Of a DNA stretch of 64,000 nucleotides, positions 47,247 through 55,754 are shown in pieces. The notes under the pieces were generated by a model. That model did no database searches. It worked only from the letters and a program-made list of their open reading frames with translations, and was not told where the DNA came from. The translations under genes were made by a program, and so were the position numbers. Source of the DNA: SHZI01 sp041396045 (lineage in GTDB: Bacteria; Pseudomonadota; Gammaproteobacteria; Steroidobacterales; GCA-2729495); assembly GCA_041396045.1 (NCBI GenBank), contig JAWKZI010000006.1:1-64000 (forward strand), read 5' to 3'. Each line of letters starts with the position of its first letter. Within the stretch, counting starts at the first letter, position 1.

Positions 47247-48428
47247 TTACAGCATCTCGATCGCAGTCGCGATTGCCTCGCCACCGCCGATGCAGGCCGT
47301 GGCGACTCCACGTCGACCGCCGCGCTGCTTCAGCGCGTGGATCAGCGTGACCAGCAACCGGGTACCCGTAGCACCGATAGGGTGGCCAAGCGCACAGGCG
47401 CCGCCATTGACATTCAGTCGGTCCCGATCGATGCCAACGTCGCGCATCGCCGCCATTGATACACAAGCAAACGCTTCGTTCACCTCAAAGAGGTCAACAT
47501 CGGCAACTTTCCACTGACTGGCTGCCAGCAGTTTCTTCAGTGCGGGTCCAGGGGCAGTCGTGAACCATTCCGGCTCCTGGGCGTGGCTCACCTGGGCAAC
47601 AATGCGGGCGAGTGGTTTCAGGCCACGGCGAACTGCTTCGCTGGCGCTCATCAAAATCACGGCTGCCGCGCCGTCGGCGATCGACGAGGAGGAGGCAGCC
47701 GTGATCGTACCGTCCTTGCTAAATGCAGGTTTCATGGTCGGAACGCGATCCAGGTCGTAGCGCGGGGGATCCTCGTCCGCGTCAATCACAGATTCGCCGG
47801 ACCGGGACTTGACCGCTATCGGGACGATCTCGTCTGCGAAGTGGCCGGACCGCTGCGCCGTCAGCGCACGCTTGACGGATTCAATCGTGAACTCATCCTG
47901 GTCAGCCCGGGAAAAGCCGTACCTTTGGGCAGTCGCTTCGCCGAATTGGCCCATCATCTGCCCGTCGTAAGGATTCTGCAGACCGTCATAGAACATGTGA
48001 TCCAGGACTTCCTGGTGACCCATGCGGTATCCACGGCGGGCCTTCGGCAACAGGTACGGCGCGTTGCTCATCGATTCCATGCCGCCAGCCAGTACCACCG
48101 ACGCGGTGCCGGCACGGATCAGGTTGGTACCGATGTGTATCGTCTTCATTCCCGAACCACACACCTTGTTGATGGTCGTGGTCGGTACCGAAACTGGCAC
48201 GCCGGCGGCGAGGCTCGCTTGCCGTGACGGTGCCTGGCCCAGACCGGCCTGCAGCACGCAGCCAACCAGGACTTCGTCGACATCAGCCGGTTCTAAAGCA
48301 GCATCGGTAAGACAACTGCGAGCGGCGGCTGCAAACAGTTCGGGAGCAGAAATGGGGCTCAATGCCCCCTGGAAAGTGCCAATTGCAGTGCGGCGGGCGG
48401 CGACTAGAACGACGGGATCATCAGACAA
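47247..48428 (-). CDS. Acetyl-CoA C-acyltransferase (thiolase)
   Basis: 393 residues, intact. Nucleophilic Cys in INKVCGSGMKTIHIG, LAGGMESMSNAPYLLPKAR, NVNGGACALGHPIGATGTR with the catalytic His, and the second Cys in ATACIGGGEA. The start appears to be a TTG at 48428 (MSDDPVVLVAARRTAIG) with GGAG about 8 bases upstream. The sequence fits biosynthetic-type acetoacetyl-CoA thiolases (AtoB/PhaA group) as well as degradative ones. Tail-to-tail with ETF-QO, 10 bases between the stops. Confidence 0.93.
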   Translation of the reverse strand: MSDDPVVLVAARRTAIGTFQGALSPISAPELFAAAARSCLTDAALEPADVDEVLVGCVLQAGLGQAPSRQASLAAGVPVSVPTTTINKVCGSGMKTIHIGTNLIRAGTASVVLAGGMESMSNAPYLLPKARRGYRMGHQEVLDHMFYDGLQNPYDGQMMGQFGEATAQRYGFSRADQDEFTIESVKRALTAQRSGHFADEIVPIAVKSRSGESVIDADEDPPRYDLDRVPTMKPAFSKDGTITAASSSSIADGAAAVILMSASEAVRRGLKPLARIVAQVSHAQEPEWFTTAPGPALKKLLAASQWKVADVDLFEVNEAFACVSMAAMRDVGIDRDRLNVNGGACALGHPIGATGTRLLVTLIHALKQRGGRRGVATACIGGGEAIATAIEML

Positions 48429-48579
48429 AGGACGGCTCCAGACAAGGATTCAGCGAGAGTCAGACTGGATTATGCGATGCAAAAACAACATCGCCAAGTC
48501 GACCCGTGCCCAAACGCGATGCAGAGCACCTGCAGGAGCGCTCTTCAGGTGCTCTTGCACGGACGACCGTTCTACATAA

Positions 48580-49305
48580 TCACGTCTGAAGATCTGGTTC
48601 GCCCAGATCTTCGAGAATGCTGTGTCGCGCCTGCTGCAGCAGGCTGGCCACTGATTCAGTTTCCGTCTGTAGCAGCGGCGGTTTGACGATTACTTCAAGC
48701 CGTCCGGGCAGCGGCAGCCAGCGCGACGCAGGCAGCAGGTGACGGCTACCGCGAATAACCACCGGGACAATAACCAGTCCACCGCGTCGCGCGGCGGCAA
48801 AGGCACCATTGTGAAAACGTCGTAGCCCGGGCTCGGCGCGGAAGGTACCTTCGGGAAAGAAGGCCAGGGATTCGTGCGCGCGCGCCCTTTGCAGGATCCG
48901 CCGTGCATCACTCGCTGTTCGCTGGGCGTCGTTGCGTTCGACAAATTCCGAACCAATTCGCCGCAGAAAATAATGTGCGAGCGGTACGGTAGTCATTTCC
49001 CGCTTGATGACGAAGCCAAAGCGGGGCGGCAATGCAGCAGTGAGTATCGGACCGTCCAGATAGCTCGCGTGATTGGCGACAATAATGCAAGGTTCAGGCG
49101 GGATGTGACTCAATCCGCGAATCGACAGGGTAATCCCGGGTACGCTGAAGAGAATTCGTGCGGCACGTCGCGCAATACGGCGACGCGTCGACAGTCGTGG
49201 CACCCCGCCCAGAATTATCAACGTTGTCAGACTGACAGCGGCAAATATGGTGCCGGCGCAGGCTCCAAACAGGCTATTTCGCAGGCGTATGAGCAGGTAC
49301 TGCAC
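48580..49305 (-). CDS. plsC: 1-acyl-sn-glycerol-3-phosphate acyltransferase
   Basis: 241 residues. GTG start at 49305. N-terminal TM (FGACAGTIFAAVSLTTLIIL), then the acyltransferase motifs NHASYLD (NHx4D), FVIKREMTTVPLAHYFLRRI, FFPEGTFR and VIVPVVIRGS. Adds the second acyl chain in phosphatidate synthesis at the inner membrane. Upstream of the thiolase with a 150-base gap and divergent from xerD over an AT-rich stretch at 49306-49426 that probably holds both promoters. Confidence 0.93.
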   Translation of the reverse strand: MQYLLIRLRNSLFGACAGTIFAAVSLTTLIILGGVPRLSTRRRIARRAARILFSVPGITLSIRGLSHIPPEPCIIVANHASYLDGPILTAALPPRFGFVIKREMTTVPLAHYFLRRIGSEFVERNDAQRTASDARRILQRARAHESLAFFPEGTFRAEPGLRRFHNGAFAAARRGGLVIVPVVIRGSRHLLPASRWLPLPGRLEVIVKPPLLQTETESVASLLQQARHSILEDLGEPDLQT

Positions 49306-49426
49306 CCAGTGGTTTAGTTAAATCGTAAGCTTATGTAATTCATCATAATTTGTGAGTGTGGTCACGCCGGCAAAAAACTGCCGTCGCCATACTGCCTCCT
49401 GATCAGAAACCCGGACAGAATCCTTG

Positions 49427-50363
49427 ATGTCACCCGCGTCCGTCACCCGAATATCGGGCAGCAGCTCGACCCCGACCTCTTCCGAGGGAATCATCGACAA
49501 GTTTCTCGATGCCATCTGGATGGAGCGTGGGCTGTCAACCAACACGCTCGGCGCCTATCGCGCCGACGTAGTAGCGTTGCAACGTTGGCTTGCCCAGCGT
49601 GACACCAGCCTGATCTATGCGACGCGTTCCGACCTGTTGGCCTTCATCGCCAACCGCGGCAAGGAAGGTGCCAAACCTCGCTCCACAGCCCGGCAGTTGT
49701 CCAGCTTTCGGCGCTTCTATCGTTTTCTCCTTCGCGAGGGCGTGATTCAGGAAGATCCGACGGTCAAGATCGACATGCCGAAGATCGGCCGGTCGCTGCC
49801 CAAGTCTCTCACGGAATCCGAGGTGGAGTCGCTGCTGGCAGCCCCCGAGATATCCGATCCGCTGGGGCACCGGGACCGGGCAATGCTGGAAGTTCTGTAT
49901 GCAACCGGTTTGCGGGTTTCGGAGCTGATTAACCTGAAGCAGAGCCAGGTGAACCTGAACCAGGGCGTGTTGCGTATACGTGGCAAAGGTGATCGCGAGC
50001 GGCTCATTCCGCTCGGCGAGGAATCACAACGCTGGGTGCGGGAGTTCATCTCCGGGCCACGCGTCGAGATCCTGCTGGAACGCCAGAGCGACTACCTGTT
50101 TCCCACCCGTCGTGGTGACCACATGACGCGTCAGGCCTTCTGGCACATTATCAAGCGCTATGCGAAGAAGGCTGACATCGTCGGCAAGTTGTCACCGCAT
50201 ACCCTGCGCCATGCGTTTGCCACACACCTGTTGAATAACGGCGCGGATTTGCGTAGTACAGATGCTGCTGGGTCACAGCGACCTGTCGACCACCCAGATC
50301 TATACCCATGTGGCTCGCGAGCGCATGAAGGAAATGCACGCGCAGCATCATCCCCGGGGCTGA
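49427..50363 (+). CDS. xerD: Site-specific tyrosine recombinase XerD (one frameshift before the catalytic tyrosine)
   Basis: About 312 codons. ATG 49427 is used; the frame also opens at TTG 49424. The SAM-like N-terminal domain reads FLDAIWMERGLSTNTLGAYR; the catalytic domain has the first Arg in ATGLRVSELI, the Lys in RGKGDRERLI and H-x-x-R in LSPHTLRHAFATH. At about 50255 the frame breaks; the next frame holds VVQMLLGHSDLSTTQIYTHV and ARERMKEMHAQHHPRG to TGA 50361-50363, including the last His and the nucleophilic Tyr. Resolves chromosome dimers with XerC. Next to dsbC as in other gammaproteobacteria. Confidence 0.93.
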
Positions 50364-50531
50364 TCCACCTCGCGGCATAGCCAGGGCTCCTCGCCAGACT
50401 GGTTTCGGCATTCGATCCGCGGACGTCGTACCCGGGCGTGATAATATTTATAGGCTACCAGCGACCGGTAGTTGAACTTGGACAGTTTCAGTCAGTCCAA
50501 TTCCGCATCGCGATCAAGCAGGGCTTCATTG

Positions 50532-51386
50532 ATGAATCCACGAGACGGCCGTTCCGTATGGCTCAGAAACGCCGGGCTGGCAGTAGCCGGGCTGGCGGCA
50601 TTGGGCATGTTTGTATCGCCCGCGGCAATCGCCGAGTCAATCGCCCAGGCAACCACCCGGCCCGCCAGCCAGTCTGCCGCGCAGGCGGCTGATCAGGCCC
50701 GGTCCGTCGAGTCTGACCCCCGCGCTGCTGTACTGGCGAAGTTTCCGGACATCAAACCCGAACAGGTTGTGCTATCGCCGGTACAAGGTCTGTACGAGGT
50801 GCGGGTCGGGTCCAAGATCGCCTACATCTCTGCTGATGGACGCTACCTGCTCCAGGGCGAGATTATTGATCTCAACACGGACCAGAATCTGACCGAGAGC
50901 CGCCGGGAGAGTGTCCGGCGCGCCGTGCTGGCTGGTGTGGATGAGTCCGAGATGGTGGTGTTTTCACCGCCGAAACCCACCAGCACAATCACGGTATTTA
51001 CTGACGTCGACTGTGGCTACTGTCGCAAGTTGCACAAACAGATCAAGGACTACAACGCACGGGGCATCAAGGTCCGCTACATGTACTTTCCACGCAGTGG
51101 CCCTGGAACCGAGAGTTGGGTCAAGGCTGAGCAGGTGGCTTGTGCGCCAGATCGCAAGGCTGCACTGACCCGCTCAAAACTGGGACAGTCACTGAACGAC
51201 AAGCCGTGTGCCAATAATCCCGTCGCCAAACACTACAACATCGGCAGGGACTTCGGCCTGCAAGGCACTCCCGCCATTATTCTTGAATCCGGCGAACTGA
51301 TTGGCGGCTACCTGGATCCCGTCGAACTGGCCAAATACATCGCCGAAACCAAAGTTGCCAAGTCAGGCAGCGTCGCCCTCAACTAG
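50532..51386 (+). CDS. dsbC: Thiol:disulfide interchange protein DsbC
   Basis: 284 residues from ATG 50532 (MNPRDGRSVWLRNAG); a TTG at 50472 in the same frame is a poorer start. Signal peptide (AGLAVAGLAALGMFVSPAAIA), a dimerisation domain (LSPVQGLYEVRVG, YISADGRYLLQGEIIDL), then a thioredoxin fold with active-site C161-G-Y-C164 in FTDVDCGYCRKLH and the cis-Pro loop GTPAIILESG. A second Cys pair (VACAPD, KPCANN) matches the structural disulfide. Periplasmic disulfide isomerase. Confidence 0.94.
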   Translation: MNPRDGRSVWLRNAGLAVAGLAALGMFVSPAAIAESIAQATTRPASQSAAQAADQARSVESDPRAAVLAKFPDIKPEQVVLSPVQGLYEVRVGSKIAYISADGRYLLQGEIIDLNTDQNLTESRRESVRRAVLAGVDESEMVVFSPPKPTSTITVFTDVDCGYCRKLHKQIKDYNARGIKVRYMYFPRSGPGTESWVKAEQVACAPDRKAALTRSKLGQSLNDKPCANNPVAKHYNIGRDFGLQGTPAIILESGELIGGYLDPVELAKYIAETKVAKSGSVALN

Positions 51387-51397
51387 CCGCTAAATGC

Positions 51398-51484
51398 GCT
51401 AAAAGGGGACGGTACCCTTTTTGTAGCAGTTGCCCTTGACTGACGGTAGCTAGCGGTACAAAAAGGGTACCGTCCCCTTTTAGC
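51398..51484. repeat. Nested inverted repeat between dsbC and fdxA (REP-like / bidirectional terminator)
   Basis: Two 28-base arms, 51398-51425 and 51457-51484, are perfect reverse complements around a 31-base spacer. Each arm is itself a hairpin: AAAAGGG pairs with CCCTTTT around GACGGTA on the left, mirrored on the right, and each contains GGTACC. A shorter imperfect copy of the arm end (GCTAAA, 51389-51394) lies just outside, and TAGCGTTTTAGCG follows. It sits between convergent stops and would fold on both strands, as expected of a shared terminator or a REP-type element. Confidence 0.85.
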
Positions 51485-51500
51485 GTTTTAGCGAGCGCTT

Positions 51501-51827
51501 TTAGCTGCGTTCGAGCAGGTGGCGCTTCTCGGCGATCTTTGCCCACTCGTCGGCATCCGCAGGTGGCGTACCGACTTCGGTGATAACTGGCCAGTTCTTG
51601 GCCAGCTCGGCATTGATCGGAATAAAATCCTTCTGATCTGCCGGAACCTCATCCTCAGAGAAGATGGCCTCAACCGGGCATTCGGGTTCACACAGTGTGC
51701 AGTCGATGCATTCGTCCGGATCGATCACGAGCATGTTCGGCCCTTCGTGGAAGCAATCCACGGGACAGACTTCCACGCAGTCCATGTATTTGCACTTGAT
51801 GCATTGTTCAGTAACGACAAACGTCAT
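51501..51827 (-). CDS. fdxA: 7Fe ferredoxin (3Fe-4S/4Fe-4S)
   Basis: 108 residues. N-terminal cluster motifs CIKCKYMDCVEVCPVDCF and CIDCTLCEPECPVEAIF give the seven-iron ferredoxin pattern, followed by the C-terminal extension (DFIPINAELAKNWPVITEVG) typical of the Azotobacter FdI/FdxA group. ATG 51827. Low-potential soluble electron carrier. Monocistronic appearance: the inverted repeat lies just beyond its stop and the next minus-strand gene starts 94 bases upstream of it. Confidence 0.95.
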   Translation of the reverse strand: MTFVVTEQCIKCKYMDCVEVCPVDCFHEGPNMLVIDPDECIDCTLCEPECPVEAIFSEDEVPADQKDFIPINAELAKNWPVITEVGTPPADADEWAKIAEKRHLLERS

Positions 51828-51920
51828 GATCTTCCGGCTCCAGCAAGTCCTGCTACTTTAGTAACTTAAGTTGTTCCTGACTAGACTGACAAAAGTCAGT
51901 TTGCGCATTAATTCCTGGAA

Positions 51921-52475
51921 TCAGGCGCCAGGGTTGCCGAGCCGAACGCGGGGTGCGGCCTTCAACCGCACCTCGACGTTCCCGGAGCGCTGGTTTTCGA
52001 AGTACTGCTCCAGCGAAATCCGGATGCTGGGAAATGCGAGTTCCTCCCATGGAATCGCTTCCGGCTGAAACAGTCGGGTCTCCAGCGTTTCCGAACCGGC
52101 GCCGAATTCAGGACCCAGCAGCCGGCCCGTGAAAAACACATGTACCTGCCCCGAATGCACAACATCAACCACCGAAAAGAGGAAGCCCAGTTCGACCCGC
52201 GCCAGCGCCTCTTCCCAGGTTTCCCTAAGGGCAGCCTCGGCCAATGTCTCGCCCATTTCCATAAAGCCGGCAGGGACGGTCCAGAAGCCGCGGCGGGGCT
52301 CTATTGCGCGCCGACATAGCAGAATCTGGCCGTCGTATACCGGAACACAACCTGCAACAATTTTCGGATTGACGTAGTGGACCGTGGCACAAGCTGTACA
52401 CACGGCCCGGGGGCGGTTGTCGCCGTCGGGGATGATTGTCGTGGTGGGTTGACCACAGTCGCTGCAAAAATTCAT
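51921..52475 (-). CDS. Nudix hydrolase with N-terminal zinc ribbon
   Basis: 184 residues. Zinc-ribbon cysteines CSDCGQ and CTACAT precede a Nudix domain with box GFMEMGETLAEAALRETWEE, the conserved REx2EE glutamates being intact. This resembles NudC-like or ADP-ribose/NADH pyrophosphatases, but the substrate cannot be told. ATG 52475. The C-terminal tail (VRLKAAPRVRLGNPGA) is basic and not conserved in the domain. Confidence 0.9.
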   Translation of the reverse strand: MNFCSDCGQPTTTIIPDGDNRPRAVCTACATVHYVNPKIVAGCVPVYDGQILLCRRAIEPRRGFWTVPAGFMEMGETLAEAALRETWEEALARVELGFLFSVVDVVHSGQVHVFFTGRLLGPEFGAGSETLETRLFQPEAIPWEELAFPSIRISLEQYFENQRSGNVEVRLKAAPRVRLGNPGA

Positions 52476-52566
52476 GCGACGGTCATTCTACCGTCAATCG
52501 GTTAACATCCGGCTGTATCCAGCAAGGCCTGGTGAATAACAGGTCTGGTGAAAAACGGGAGATGTT

Positions 52567-53037
52567 ATGACCACACTGCAAAGCTTCCAGGCCCAGCGCA
52601 TAGACGGTAGCGGCAACCTTGTTCCGGATCTGGCCGGCAAGGTAGTGCTCGCTGTCAATGTGGCCAGCAAGTGTGGCCTGACACCGCAATACGAAGGGCT
52701 GCAAAAGCTCTATGAGGAACTGCAGGACCAGGGCCTGGTGGTGCTTGGCCTGCCTTGCAATCAGTTTGGCAGCCAGGAACCAGGCAGCGAAGCCGAGATC
52801 CTAAAGTTCTGCAGCACTAACTACGCGGTGACCTTCCCGATGACCCGGAAGATCGACGTCAATGGCGACAATCGCCACCCGATATACCAGTGGATGATCA
52901 ACGCATTCCCCGGCGACATCGAATGGAATTTCGAGAAATTCCTGATCAGCCGGGAGGGCAAGGTCGTGAAACGGTATCCACCGGCAACCAAGCCCGACGA
53001 CAAGGGCCTCTTGCAGGATATTGCCGACCAGCTTTAG
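52567..53037 (+). CDS. Glutathione peroxidase family (Cys type)
   Basis: 156 residues. Peroxidatic Cys in NVASKCGLTPQYEGL, the conserved LGLPCNQFGSQEPG and WNFEKFLI (Gln and Trp of the catalytic site), so a Cys- rather than Sec-dependent enzyme. Cytoplasmic, no signal peptide. Reduces lipid or hydrogen peroxides with thioredoxin or glutathione; family members of this length usually favour thioredoxin. ATG 52567 with GGGAG 6 bases upstream. Confidence 0.93.
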   Translation: MTTLQSFQAQRIDGSGNLVPDLAGKVVLAVNVASKCGLTPQYEGLQKLYEELQDQGLVVLGLPCNQFGSQEPGSEAEILKFCSTNYAVTFPMTRKIDVNGDNRHPIYQWMINAFPGDIEWNFEKFLISREGKVVKRYPPATKPDDKGLLQDIADQL

Positions 53038-53072
53038 TGCGTTGTCAGAAGCCTCGTTACCCGAGGCATGGT

Positions 53073-53501
53073 TTAGGCACCGCTGAACGCAACGCCAGCG
53101 ACCACAGCAATCCACAGCGCAAGCAGCACCACCCAGCCGGCGAAGTAGGCCCGCATCCGGTAACGCACCCGGTTTCCGCCGAGGTGGATCCAGGCGTGAA
53201 TGATTCGCAGTACAACATAGGCCCACGCCAGCAGGACAATCGTGAGGCCGGTCTGTCGCGTTAACATCGCGGCGAGGCATGCAGCGTAGAACAGCATCGG
53301 TGCCTCGAACAGATTGCTGAAGTGTCGCGCCGGCTTGGCAGTCGACTCGGGTTCGACCTCACCTTGAAAGGTGCGGAAGTACTTCATCGTGACCTGATTG
53401 CTGCGCACGGCCCGCACTCGACTCCTGAACAGGATGCCCAGCACGACGACGGTCAGCAGGACCATGGCAAACATGGGGTAAACCAGACTCGATAGCAGCA
53501 T
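53073..53501 (-). CDS. MAPEG family membrane protein
   Basis: 142 residues with four TM helices (MFAMVLLTVVVLGILF, APMLFYAACLAAML, TIVLLAWAYVVLRIIH, YFAGWVVLLALWIAVVAGVAF) and the MAPEG signature around RHFSNLFEAPMLFYA and WIHLGGNRVRYR. The family includes glutathione-dependent detoxifying transferases and proteins of unknown role. ATG 53501. Convergent with the glutathione peroxidase gene, 35 bases between the stops. Confidence 0.87.
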   Translation of the reverse strand: MLLSSLVYPMFAMVLLTVVVLGILFRSRVRAVRSNQVTMKYFRTFQGEVEPESTAKPARHFSNLFEAPMLFYAACLAAMLTRQTGLTIVLLAWAYVVLRIIHAWIHLGGNRVRYRMRAYFAGWVVLLALWIAVVAGVAFSGA

Positions 53502-53577
53502 GTCGACATCTCCCCTGGGATAAGCGCAATGGTGTCAAGGTTGTCCCGGATTCAGGCAACACCAGTGTTGCCAGCCG

Positions 53578-54273
53578 TTAACGATTGGCTTGGTGCGACT
53601 GCTCCAGCCACTGGTCGAAATCATCCGGTACGGCGTCTGTCAGCAGCGTCTGTACCGTACGCAACAACTCTTTCTGCTCCGCGGTCGAGAGTGATTTTGA
53701 AGTCTTGAGTGCCTTGCGAATCATCGTCAGTGGCGCCTGCGGTGCCTCCGTGTAGGCGATCAGTTTCCAGTGGCCGTCCTTGTGGCGGAACACGGCCATG
53801 ACACGGTCCCAGCTTGAGAGTGGTTCCATGTTCCGGACCTTGATGTCAAAGCGCAGCCGGTAGGTTGCAACAGCAACATCGGGCGCAACCCGATGGGCTC
53901 TTACCTGACTGTATTCGTTGCGAATGCCATCCAGAACTCCCGTGCGGGCGAAGTAGGCACGGATGGTTTTCCAGCCGTGCATTGGCGGATCAATTTCTTC
54001 GGCCATATAGAAGACATCGGGATCGTCCTGATCCCACATGCCGAGCAGGGTGCTGTAGTCCTGACGGTTGTAGGCCGCTGCATAGTCAGCGAGAAAAGCC
54101 ACGATCTCGGTATCCAGACCGGTGCGGGTAGCTACTGCTGCTGACGGAATCTTCTGCTCAGAAACCAGCGGGCCGGATGGCGGGGGTGCTGTGGCACAGC
54201 CGGAGAGGGTAGCCACGGCCAGGACCAAAGGCAGGGCCCAGCGTGGCCGTACCCTGCCCGGTATCCGGTTCAT
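53578..54273 (-). CDS. SnoaL/NTF2-like lipoprotein of unknown function
   Basis: 231 residues. Lipoprotein signal (ALPLVLAVATLSGCATAPP), then an NTF2-like cone fold (FLADYAAAYNRQDYSTLLGMWD, YRLRFDIKVRNMEPLSSWDRV, FRHKDGHWKLIAYTEAPQAP) and a C-terminal helical tail (LSTAEQKELLRTVQTLLTD). The ATG at 54273 overlaps the gltD stop as ATGA, so translation is probably coupled to gltBD. Function unknown; a link to glutamate synthase is suggested only by position. Confidence 0.82.
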   Translation of the reverse strand: MNRIPGRVRPRWALPLVLAVATLSGCATAPPPSGPLVSEQKIPSAAVATRTGLDTEIVAFLADYAAAYNRQDYSTLLGMWDQDDPDVFYMAEEIDPPMHGWKTIRAYFARTGVLDGIRNEYSQVRAHRVAPDVAVATYRLRFDIKVRNMEPLSSWDRVMAVFRHKDGHWKLIAYTEAPQAPLTMIRKALKTSKSLSTAEQKELLRTVQTLLTDAVPDDFDQWLEQSHQANR

Positions 54274-55754
54274 GGCAGCTGTGTGCTGCCCATCAGGAAG
54301 CGGTCTACTTCCCGCGCTGCGCCACGACCCTCGTTGATGGCCCAGACGATCAGGCTTTGACCCCGTCGGCAGTCGCCGGCAGCAAATACACCCTTGACGT
54401 TGGTGGTGTACTTCTCGTGTTCAGCTTCAATGTTGCTGCGGGCATTGCAGCTCACGCCAAAATCCTTCAGCACACCGGATTCCGGACCGGTGAAGCCCAT
54501 GGCCAGAAGCACCAGCTCGGCAGGCACTGTTTTCTCGCTGCCGGCCTTTTCCTTTGGCACGAATTGCCCGGCAGCGTTGCGCTCCCAGCCGATTTCGACC
54601 GTGACTATGACTTTGACTGCACCCTGTTCGTCGCCCACAAACTGTTTCACGGTAGTCAGGTAAGCGCGGGGATCCTCACCGAATTTCGCTGCAGCTTCTT
54701 CCTGGCCGTAGTCGAGTTTGTAGATCCGGGGCCACTCGGGCCACGGGTTGTCTTCGGCACGATCCATTGGTGGTCGCGGCATGATTTCCAGTTGGGTCAG
54801 CGAGCGACATCCGTGGCGCATCGCGGTGCCGACACAATCCGTACCGGTATCGCCACCACCCAGTACGACTACATTCTTGTCGCGCGCATGGATCGACGCC
54901 TCGTCCGGCGTGTCGGCCAGCAGTGCCTTCTGGCTGGCTGTCAGGTAATCCATCGCGAAATGGACGCCGCCAAGTTCACGACCGGGCACCTTCAGGTCAC
55001 GCGGCTGCGTGGCGCCGGTGCAGATCACGGTTGCATCAAAGTCCTTGAGCAGCAGCTGGGGCTCCACGTTGTCACCCACATTGGCATTGCAGATGAATTT
55101 GATGCCTTCTGCCTCCAGAAGCTTCAACCGCCGCTCAACCACGGCACGCTTGTCGAGCTTCATGTTGGGAATGCCATACATCAGCAAGCCACCGGGACGG
55201 TCTTCCCGTTCCAGTACGGTGACCATGTGGCCCGCTCTGTTGAGCTGGGCCGCGGCCGCCAGGCCGGCAGGTCCAGAGCCGATGACCACGACCTTCTTGT
55301 CAGTGCGTACGGCAGGGGGTTCGGCCACCACCCAGCCTTCTTCAAAGCCACGCTCGATGATTGCGGCTTCCAGGTTCTTGATTGTCACCGGCGGGCTGCT
55401 GATGCCGAGTACACAGGAACCCTCGCACGGTGCCGGACAGACTCGCCCGGTGAAGTCGGGGAAATTATTGGTCTTGTGCAGGCGAACCAGCGCTTCCTGC
55501 CAAAGCCCCCGGTACACGAGGTCATTCCACTCCGGGATCAGGTTGTTGATTGGACAACCGGATGCTGCCCCGTTAATGAGTGTACCCGTCTGGCAAAACG
55601 GTACACCACAATCCATGCAGCGCGCGCCCTGCTGACGCAACCGCTTCTCATCCATGTGATGATGAAACTCGTTCCAGTCACGCACTCTTTCACGGGGCGT
55701 GCGGTCTACGGGCAATTCCCGCAGGTATTCGATAAATCCGGTCGGCTTGCCCAT
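54270..55754 (-). CDS. gltD: Glutamate synthase (NADPH) small subunit
   Basis: 494 residues, intact. N-terminal cysteine clusters (CMDCGVPFCQTG, GCPINNLIPEWND, RVCPAPCEGSCVLG) bind two low-potential 4Fe-4S centres; the FAD (VVVIGSGPAGLAAAAQLNRAG) and NADPH (VVVLGGGDTGTDCVGTA) Rossmann motifs follow. Supplies electrons from NADPH to GltB. Its ATG overlaps the gltB stop by one base (TGATG). Confidence 0.96.
   Translation of the reverse strand: MGKPTGFIEYLRELPVDRTPRERVRDWNEFHHHMDEKRLRQQGARCMDCGVPFCQTGTLINGAASGCPINNLIPEWNDLVYRGLWQEALVRLHKTNNFPDFTGRVCPAPCEGSCVLGISSPPVTIKNLEAAIIERGFEEGWVVAEPPAVRTDKKVVVIGSGPAGLAAAAQLNRAGHMVTVLEREDRPGGLLMYGIPNMKLDKRAVVERRLKLLEAEGIKFICNANVGDNVEPQLLLKDFDATVICTGATQPRDLKVPGRELGGVHFAMDYLTASQKALLADTPDEASIHARDKNVVVLGGGDTGTDCVGTAMRHGCRSLTQLEIMPRPPMDRAEDNPWPEWPRIYKLDYGQEEAAAKFGEDPRAYLTTVKQFVGDEQGAVKVIVTVEIGWERNAAGQFVPKEKAGSEKTVPAELVLLAMGFTGPESGVLKDFGVSCNARSNIEAEHEKYTTNVKGVFAAGDCRRGQSLIVWAINEGRGAAREVDRFLMGSTQLP

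Noticed and set aside
49318..49545. A minus-strand frame overlapping the xerD start
   Set aside because: It covers the xerD/plsC promoter region and the first xerD codons; no homology signal.
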